Shown here one piece after another: positions 6,398 through 11,030 of a stretch of DNA of 11,030 nucleotides. The stretch is taken from positions 1 to 11,030 of the forward strand of contig JAGRMK010000108.1 of the NCBI GenBank assembly GCA_020441345.1, given 5' to 3'. This DNA comes from Paracoccaceae bacterium (lineage in GTDB: Bacteria; Pseudomonadota; Alphaproteobacteria; Rhodobacterales; Rhodobacteraceae). How positions within the stretch are numbered: position 1 is the first letter of the stretch; each line of letters starts with the position of its first letter. The position numbers and the translations under genes are program-made. The notes beneath the pieces are model-generated. The model was not told the origin of the DNA and did not search any database. It saw only the letters and a list, made by a program, of their open reading frames with translations.

Positions 6398-6410
6398 GTC
6401 CGAATCGGAC
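6398..6410 (+). promoter_or_regulatory. 13-base perfect dyad GTCCGA-A-TCGGAC before an AT-rich tract
   Basis: Six-base arms flank one central base at 6404, and TTAATCATTTTTT follows at once. As RNA it would form a 5-base stem with an AAT loop followed by a T-rich run, which could terminate leftover transcription from the FGE gene. As DNA it could be an operator upstream of the GMC dehydrogenase promoter. The sequence does not decide between the two. Confidence 0.35.
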
Positions 6411-6423
6411 TTAATCATTTTTT

Positions 6424-6454
6424 CTGGACAAATGTCTAGTTTCTTGTTTGTTAG
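6424..6454 (+). promoter_or_regulatory. Candidate promoter and operator of the GMC/acyl-CoA ligase/ALDH operon
   Basis: An imperfect palindrome CTGGACA-AA-TGTCTAG (6424-6439, 6 of 7 arm pairs) lies in the only clearly AT-rich stretch of the window, 66-81 bases before the GMC start codon. Its left arm contains TGGACA (6425-6430), a 5/6 match to the -35 TTGACA. A weak -10-like TGTTAG follows after 18 bases (6449-6454). An operator overlapping a -35 box would fit repression by a dimeric regulator such as a GntR or TetR protein. No regulator gene is adjacent in the window, so the controlling protein is unknown. Confidence 0.3.
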
Positions 6455-6504
6455 TTGCATGGCGACCGGGGAATCGCCGTGGACACCGAGGGAGGAGCTT
6501 GGAC

Positions 6505-8139
6505 ATGGAATACGATTACGTGATCGTGGGCGGTGGTTCGGCTGGCGCAACACTGGCTGCGCGGCTGAGCGAAGACGCGGCGACGACGGTTTGTCTGCTG
6601 GAAGCCGGCGGGCGGGGTGACGGGATTCTGGTCCGCGCGCCTGCCGCCGTGGTGGCGGTGCTGCCGGGCCACGGAAAGATCAACAACTGGGCGTTCAACA
6701 CCGTGCCTCAACCGGGGCTGAACGGGCGCCGGGGCTATCAGCCGCGCGGGCGGGCGCTTGGCGGCTCCAGCGCGATCAACGCGATGCTCTATGTGCGCGG
6801 CCATCGCGACGACTATGACAAATGGGCGGATCTGGGGTGCGAGGGTTGGGATTGGGATAGCGTGCTGCCCTATTTCAAGCGCGCCGAAAACAACGAGGAC
6901 GGCGCGGACGATCATCATGGCGCCGGCGGTCCGCTGCATGTCAGCCACCAGAAAAGCCCCCGGCCGATCACCGAAGCCTTTGTCGAAGCCGCGACACGTC
7001 TGCAATTCCGGCGCAGCGAGGACTTCAACACCGGCGACAACGAGGGCTTTGGCCCCTATGCCGTGACCCAGTTTCACAGCCCCGAACGCAATGGCGAACG
7101 GTGCTCGGCCGCCGCCGCCTATCTGCATCCGGTGATGGACCAGCGCCCGAACCTGACGGTTCTGACCAAGGTCCGGGCCGAGCGGATTCTCTTCGAAGGC
7201 AAACGCGCCATCGGTGTCGCCTATCGTCAGAAAGGCCAGAGCCATCAGGCGCGAGCGAAACGCGAGGTGATCGTGTGCGGGGGCGCATTCGGGTCACCGC
7301 AGCTTTTGCAATTGTCCGGCGTCGGGCGCAGCGAGGACATCACGCGGCACGGCATCAAGATGGTGCATGAGCTGCCCGGCGTGGGCCAGAACCTTCAGGA
7401 TCATCTGGATTTCATCCTTGCGTGGAAATCGAAGGACACCGACAATTTCGGCATCGGCGCGACCGGGACGGTCAACCTGCTCAAACATGTGTTCGCGTGG
7501 CGCAAGAACGGCACCGGCATGATCGCCACGCCATTCGCCGAGGGCGCGGGCTTTCTCAAGACCGACCGATCGCTGGACAAGCCTGACGTGCAGCTTCACT
7601 TCGTCATCTCCATCGTCGATGACCATGCGCGAAAGCTGCACCCAGGGTATGGTTTTTCGTGCCATGTCTGCGCGCTCAGGCCTTATTCGCGCGGCGAGGT
7701 CTTTCTGCAATCGGGCGATCCGATGGCTGACCCCGGTATCGACCCGAATTTCCTGTCCGATGACCGCGACCTGAAAACGATGATCGCAGGTGCGAAGATC
7801 ACGCGCGAGATCCTGATGCAGGAGCCGATGAACAAATATCGCCACAAGGAACTGTTCGGCGTGACCGACGGGATGAGCGATGCCGAATGGGAAAAGCACA
7901 TCCGCGCCCGCGCCGACACGATCTATCACCCGGTGGGCACCTGCAAGATGGGCACCGATGACATGGCGGTGGTGGACCCCGACCTGAAGGTGCGCGGGCT
8001 GGAGGGCCTGCGCGTGGTCGATGCCTCGGTCATGCCGACGCTTATCGGCGGGAACACCAATGCGCCGACGATCATGATCGCCGAGAAAGCCGCCGACCTG
8101 ATCCGTGGCATTTCGCAAGCCGCCATCGCGGCGGAATAG
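6505..8139 (+). CDS. GMC-family FAD-dependent alcohol (choline-type) dehydrogenase
   Basis: Flavoprotein of 544 residues that oxidises a primary alcohol to an aldehyde, usually passing electrons to the respiratory chain. The N-terminal dinucleotide-binding motif is YVIVGGGSAGATLAARLSE (from residue 5). GMC signature 1 is GRALGGSSAINAMLY (about 82-96) and signature 2 is GAFGSPQLLQLSGVG (260-274). The active-site pair is His475 in YHPVGTCKMG plus the Asn in GGNTNAP (517-519), within the usual C-terminal VVDASVMP block. The ATG at 6505 follows GGGAGGAG and starts right at the flavin-binding strand; an in-frame upstream ATG would add 19 unrelated residues. The acyl-CoA ligase gene begins 13 bases after the stop, and an aldehyde dehydrogenase follows. 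The pairing suggests an AlkJ- or PEG-dehydrogenase-like role rather than glycine betaine synthesis, where BetA would pair with BetB. The substrate is unknown. Confidence 0.92.
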   Translation: MEYDYVIVGGGSAGATLAARLSEDAATTVCLLEAGGRGDGILVRAPAAVVAVLPGHGKINNWAFNTVPQPGLNGRRGYQPRGRALGGSSAINAMLYVRGHRDDYDKWADLGCEGWDWDSVLPYFKRAENNEDGADDHHGAGGPLHVSHQKSPRPITEAFVEAATRLQFRRSEDFNTGDNEGFGPYAVTQFHSPERNGERCSAAAAYLHPVMDQRPNLTVLTKVRAERILFEGKRAIGVAYRQKGQSHQARAKREVIVCGGAFGSPQLLQLSGVGRSEDITRHGIKMVHELPGVGQNLQDHLDFILAWKSKDTDNFGIGATGTVNLLKHVFAWRKNGTGMIATPFAEGAGFLKTDRSLDKPDVQLHFVISIVDDHARKLHPGYGFSCHVCALRPYSRGEVFLQSGDPMADPGIDPNFLSDDRDLKTMIAGAKITREILMQEPMNKYRHKELFGVTDGMSDAEWEKHIRARADTIYHPVGTCKMGTDDMAVVDPDLKVRGLEGLRVVDASVMPTLIGGNTNAPTIMIAEKAADLIRGISQAAIAAE

Positions 8140-8151
8140 GGAGGAAAGCAC

Positions 8152-9783
8152 ATGCTAGGAAAGATGATGGATCAGCCGTTGCTGATCTCGAACCTGATTG
8201 CCCATGCGGCGCGCTATCACGGTGCGACCGAAGTCGTTTCCGTCGAAACGGCGGGCGGCATCGAACGGGCCGACTGGTCCACGCTCGAGCGGAACGCGAG
8301 ACGGCTGGCCTCGGCGCTGGGGCGACTGGGCCTGCAACCAGAAGACCGTTGCGCGACGATTGCCTGGAACAACCGCAGGCATGTCGAGATCTATTTCGGT
8401 GTGGCCGGGGCCGGGCATGTCTGCCACACGATCAACCCGCGTCTGCATCCGGAACAGCTGATCTTCATCGTCAATCATGCCGAGGACAGGGTTCTGTTCT
8501 TTGACGCCACGTTCCTGCCCGCGGTGGCAAAGCTGAAAGCGCAGTTCAAGACCGTTGCGCATTATGTTCTGATGGGCCCGCGCGACGAAGCGGCAGCCGC
8601 AATGCTGGACGGGCTGCTTTTCTACGACGAATTGCTGGAAACCGGCGATGCTGGCTACGCCTGGCCGCAATTCGATGAAACTCGCGCGTCTTCGCTCTGC
8701 TATACGTCGGGCACGACGGGCAATCCCAAGGGTGTGCTTTACACGCATCGTTCGACGATGCTGCACACGCTGGCGGGCAACCAGCCCGACGGGCTGGCGA
8801 TCTCGGCCAAGGATACGGTTCTGCCGGTGGTGCCGATGTTCCACGTCAATGCCTGGGGCGTGCCTTATATCGCGGCCGCGAACGGCGCGAAGCTGATCCT
8901 GCCGGGGCCGGGGCTGGATGGCGAGAGTCTGGTAAAGCTGATCGACGGCGAGGCCGTGACGCTGGCGCTGGGCGTGCCGACGATCTGGATGGGGCTTCTG
9001 GGGGCTTTGGAAAAGACCGGCAGCAAGGCGAAAAGCCTGGTGCGCACGGTGGTCGGCGGCTCTGCCCTGCCGCCCTCGATGATCCCGGCGTTTCGCGACA
9101 AATATGGCGTGGAACTGATCCACGCCTGGGGGATGACCGAAACTTCGCCGCTGGGCACGCTCAACCAGCTTTTGCAAAAGCATGACGCGCTGTCGGACGA
9201 GGCCAAGGCCGCCATCCGCCTTGGCCAGGGACGCCCGCCCTATGGCGTCGAACTGCGGATCATCGACGAGGCCGGCCACATCCTGCCTCATGACGGCAAG
9301 ACGCAGGGCGAATTGCAGATCCGCGGCCATTGGATCGTGGATACCTATTTCAAGTCCGACAAAAGCGCGCTGACCGTGGACGGCTGGTTCGACACCGGCG
9401 ATGTCGCCACGATCGACGCAGACGGCTATATGATCATCCGCGACCGGTCCAAGGACATCATCAAGTCGGGCGGTGAGTGGATTTCGACGGTGGAGTTGGA
9501 AAACATCGCCATTGGCCATCCCGCCGTTGCCAATGCCGCCGCCATTGCCGCCCGGCACCCGAAATGGGACGAGCGCCCGGTTCTCGTGGTGCTCAAGGCC
9601 CAAGGAGCGGAGGTGAGCGAGAAAGATCTGCTCGATTTTTACGACGGAAAGGTCGCAAGCTGGCAGGTGCCCGACAAGGTGATCTTCGTCGATGCCCTGC
9701 CGCTGGGGGGCACGGGCAAGGTCATCAAGGCAAAGCTGCGTGAAGACTTCGGCCATGTCCTGTTGCAAGACGAGGAAGCATGA
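8152..9783 (+). CDS. Acyl-CoA ligase (AMP-forming), DmdB/AlkK-like
   Basis: ANL-superfamily ligase of 543 residues that activates a carboxylate with ATP and joins it to CoA. Motifs: P-loop YTSGTTGNPKG (184-194), HVNAWG (231-236), A5-type HAWGMTETSP (324-333), GWFDTGD (411-417), hinge RDRSKDIIKSGGEWIS (430-445) and the C-terminal adenylation lysine Lys523 in GGTGK. The N-terminus, with MM, QPLLIS and HAARYHGATE (about residues 5-27), reads like the Roseobacter methylmercaptopropionate-CoA ligase DmdB. Relatives such as AlkK act on medium-chain fatty acids, so the natural acid may be short or medium chain. GGAGG overlaps the preceding stop codon and gives good spacing to the ATG at 8152; ATGs at 8164 and 8167 are less well placed. 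It lies between the alcohol and aldehyde dehydrogenase genes, which would supply its acid. Membership of the DMSP pathway is not shown by these neighbours. Confidence 0.9.
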   Translation: MLGKMMDQPLLISNLIAHAARYHGATEVVSVETAGGIERADWSTLERNARRLASALGRLGLQPEDRCATIAWNNRRHVEIYFGVAGAGHVCHTINPRLHPEQLIFIVNHAEDRVLFFDATFLPAVAKLKAQFKTVAHYVLMGPRDEAAAAMLDGLLFYDELLETGDAGYAWPQFDETRASSLCYTSGTTGNPKGVLYTHRSTMLHTLAGNQPDGLAISAKDTVLPVVPMFHVNAWGVPYIAAANGAKLILPGPGLDGESLVKLIDGEAVTLALGVPTIWMGLLGALEKTGSKAKSLVRTVVGGSALPPSMIPAFRDKYGVELIHAWGMTETSPLGTLNQLLQKHDALSDEAKAAIRLGQGRPPYGVELRIIDEAGHILPHDGKTQGELQIRGHWIVDTYFKSDKSALTVDGWFDTGDVATIDADGYMIIRDRSKDIIKSGGEWISTVELENIAIGHPAVANAAAIAARHPKWDERPVLVVLKAQGAEVSEKDLLDFYDGKVASWQVPDKVIFVDALPLGGTGKVIKAKLREDFGHVLLQDEEA

Positions 9784-9784
9784 G

Positions 9785-11030
9785 ATGAAACACCAAAGCG
9801 ATTTCACCCCCGACCTGCGGGCCTCTTATGATGCCGATCTCGAGGCGCTGGATGCCGCCAAGCACGACTGGGCGCGCAGCTCGGTTGGCGACCGGATCGC
9901 GCTGCTTCAGGCCGTCAAGGATGCGCTGATGCCGGTGGCCGAAGGCTGGGCCACGACCGCCGCGCGCAAGAAGCGCCTCGCCCCGAATTCGCCCCTTGCC
10001 GGCGAAGAGTGGATCAGCGGCCCCTATGCCGTGATGGGCATGTGCAACGGGTTGATGCAGACCCTCTCTCAGATCGAGGGCAAGGCCTATTTGCGGCACC
10101 TGCCGACGCGCGAGTTGCCCAACGGGCAGATCGCCGTGCGGGTCGCGCCGCATTCGATATGGGACCGTTTGCTGCTGTCGGGGGTCAAGGCCGACATCTG
10201 GATGCAGCCCGGCGTGACGCCAGCCACCCTGAAATCCCACGCCGCGAGGGCTTACGACATCGCGCCGGACAAGCGGGTCGGCAAGGTGGCTCTGGTGCTG
10301 GGCGCGGGCAACATCGCCGCGATCTCGCCGCTGGATGCGTTCCAGAAGCTGTTCCTGGAAAACCAGGTGGTGTTGTTGAAGATGAATCCGGTCAACGACT
10401 ATCTGACCGACTACCTGCGCGCCGCGCTGAAACCGCTGATCGACCGCGATGCGCTGCGCATCGTCAAAGGGAACGGGGCGGCGGGTGCCTATCTGACCGG
10501 TCATCCGTTGATCGAGGAAATCCATATCACAGGCGCCCGCGCGACGCATGACGCGATTGTCTGGGGCACGGGCGAAGAAGGCGCACGAAACAAGGCGGCT
10601 GGAACACCGAAAAATCCCCGCCCCATCACATCCGAACTGGGTGCAGTCTGCCCGACCATCGTTGTGCCGGGCCCATGGTCGGCAGCCGATATCCGCTTTC
10701 AGGCCGAACACATCGCCACGCAGAAACTGCACAACTCGGGCTTCAACTGCGTTGCCGTGCAGTCTCTGATCCTGCCGGGCGGCTGGGACAAGACCGAACC
10801 CCTGATGAAAGAAGTCGCCCGCGTGATGGCCGAACACGCGCGGCGCGAGGCCTATTATCCCGGCGCCGAGGCCCGCCTGGCAGAATTTGCGGACCATGCC
10901 GACGGGGAACAGCACTTTGCCCGCGGCCAAGGTGTGCCGCCCTGCTATGTCGCGGACATGGAGCGCGGCGATACCGAATGGCTCAGGCAACAAGAGGTGT
11001 TCGCCCCGGCGCTTGGCGTCAAGCATCTGG
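9785..11030 (+). CDS. Atypical aldehyde dehydrogenase superfamily protein (3' end outside window)
   Basis: Open reading frame continuing through the right edge, 415 codons visible. It starts with an ATG one base after the acyl-CoA ligase stop, with GAGGAA inside that gene's end as ribosome binding site, so the two are coupled. ALDH catalytic residues are recognisable: Glu284 in ITSELGAVCP and nucleophile Cys322 in HNSGFNCVAVQ. The cofactor-binding core reads LGAGNIAAISPLDAF and VVLLKMNPVNDYL (about 172-206), replacing the usual PWNFP and KPSE/KPAN wording. An N-terminal region of about 165 residues, with RKKRLAPNSPLAGEEW and KADIWMQPGVTP, is not found in ordinary ALDHs. It belongs to a poorly characterised ALDH branch that I know only as conserved in proteobacteria and actinobacteria. 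In this operon it most simply oxidises the aldehyde from the GMC enzyme to the acid used by the ligase. Reduction or oxidation of an acyl-CoA cannot be excluded. Confidence 0.87.
   Translation, partial: MKHQSDFTPDLRASYDADLEALDAAKHDWARSSVGDRIALLQAVKDALMPVAEGWATTAARKKRLAPNSPLAGEEWISGPYAVMGMCNGLMQTLSQIEGKAYLRHLPTRELPNGQIAVRVAPHSIWDRLLLSGVKADIWMQPGVTPATLKSHAARAYDIAPDKRVGKVALVLGAGNIAAISPLDAFQKLFLENQVVLLKMNPVNDYLTDYLRAALKPLIDRDALRIVKGNGAAGAYLTGHPLIEEIHITGARATHDAIVWGTGEEGARNKAAGTPKNPRPITSELGAVCPTIVVPGPWSAADIRFQAEHIATQKLHNSGFNCVAVQSLILPGGWDKTEPLMKEVARVMAEHARREAYYPGAEARLAEFADHADGEQHFARGQGVPPCYVADMERGDTEWLRQQEVFAPALGVKHL

Noticed and set aside
6312..6620. Small open frame (102 codons) spanning the leader and start of the GMC gene
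   Set aside because: It overlaps the GMC start in another frame, has no good ribosome binding site and no recognisable motif.
6505..8139. GMC enzyme as choline dehydrogenase BetA of glycine betaine synthesis
   Set aside because: There is no BetB-type betaine aldehyde dehydrogenase or BetI next to it. The partner genes are an acyl-CoA ligase and an atypical ALDH, which point to alcohol catabolism.
8155..9807. 550-codon open frame on the minus strand opposite the acyl-CoA ligase
   Set aside because: It is the antisense of a fully motif-supported ligase and contains no recognisable domain.
9725..11026. Long open frame (433 codons) on the minus strand opposite the right-hand aldehyde dehydrogenase
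   Set aside because: Its translation has no family motif and is rich in Arg, Gly and His, as expected from the antisense of GC-rich code. The plus strand has a clear ALDH with a ribosome binding site.

Overview
The window is GC-rich, with tightly packed genes, GGAGG-like ribosome binding sites and short or overlapping gene junctions. The proteins look most like those of marine or soil Rhodobacterales (Alphaproteobacteria; Roseobacter/Paracoccus relatives). This placement is inferred from protein style and codon use, not from a marker gene. I see no rRNA, tRNA, transposase, phage gene or CRISPR array. All genes look chromosomal, metabolic and intact; the first and last are cut only by the window edges.

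Layout. On the minus strand, a LysR-type regulator (1156-2040) is followed by a NAD(P)-dependent aldehyde dehydrogenase that runs off the left edge (1-1040). Divergent from the regulator, on the plus strand, is a tightly coupled set: a PLP-dependent diaminopropionate-ammonia-lyase-like enzyme (2202-3266), an M24 'Xaa-Pro peptidase/ectoine hydrolase'-type metallohydrolase (3259-4425) and an Asp/Glu racemase-maleate isomerase-EutA family protein (4422-5180). A genuine formylglycine-generating enzyme (5248-6234) follows. After a 270-base gap containing an AT-rich regulatory stretch comes a second plus-strand operon: a GMC-family FAD alcohol dehydrogenase (6505-8139), an acyl-CoA ligase of the DmdB/AlkK type (8152-9783) and an unusual aldehyde dehydrogenase that runs off the right edge (9785 onward).

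How the genes may work together. The LysR/aldehyde dehydrogenase/PLP enzyme/M24/EutA-like group resembles the ectoine utilisation cluster (eutA, eutB and eutD/doeA roles plus a semialdehyde dehydrogenase). Here the PLP enzyme is of the diaminopropionate lyase type, and no cyclodeaminase (EutC) or deacetylase (EutE/DoeB) lies in the window. This suggests a LysR-controlled route for a different amidated or acylated diamino acid; the substrate is not established. The GMC dehydrogenase, aldehyde dehydrogenase and acyl-CoA ligase form a complete alcohol to aldehyde to acid to acyl-CoA route, as in the AlkJ-AlkH-AlkK and PEG-degradation sets. The formylglycine-generating enzyme sits between the two groups without a sulfatase substrate in view.

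Regulatory structure stands out at three places: a cluster of four GGCTTGC/GCAAG half-sites between the LysR gene and the PLP enzyme, a perfect 14-base palindrome between the LysR gene and its downstream aldehyde dehydrogenase, and hairpins plus an imperfect palindrome in the AT-rich leader of the GMC operon.
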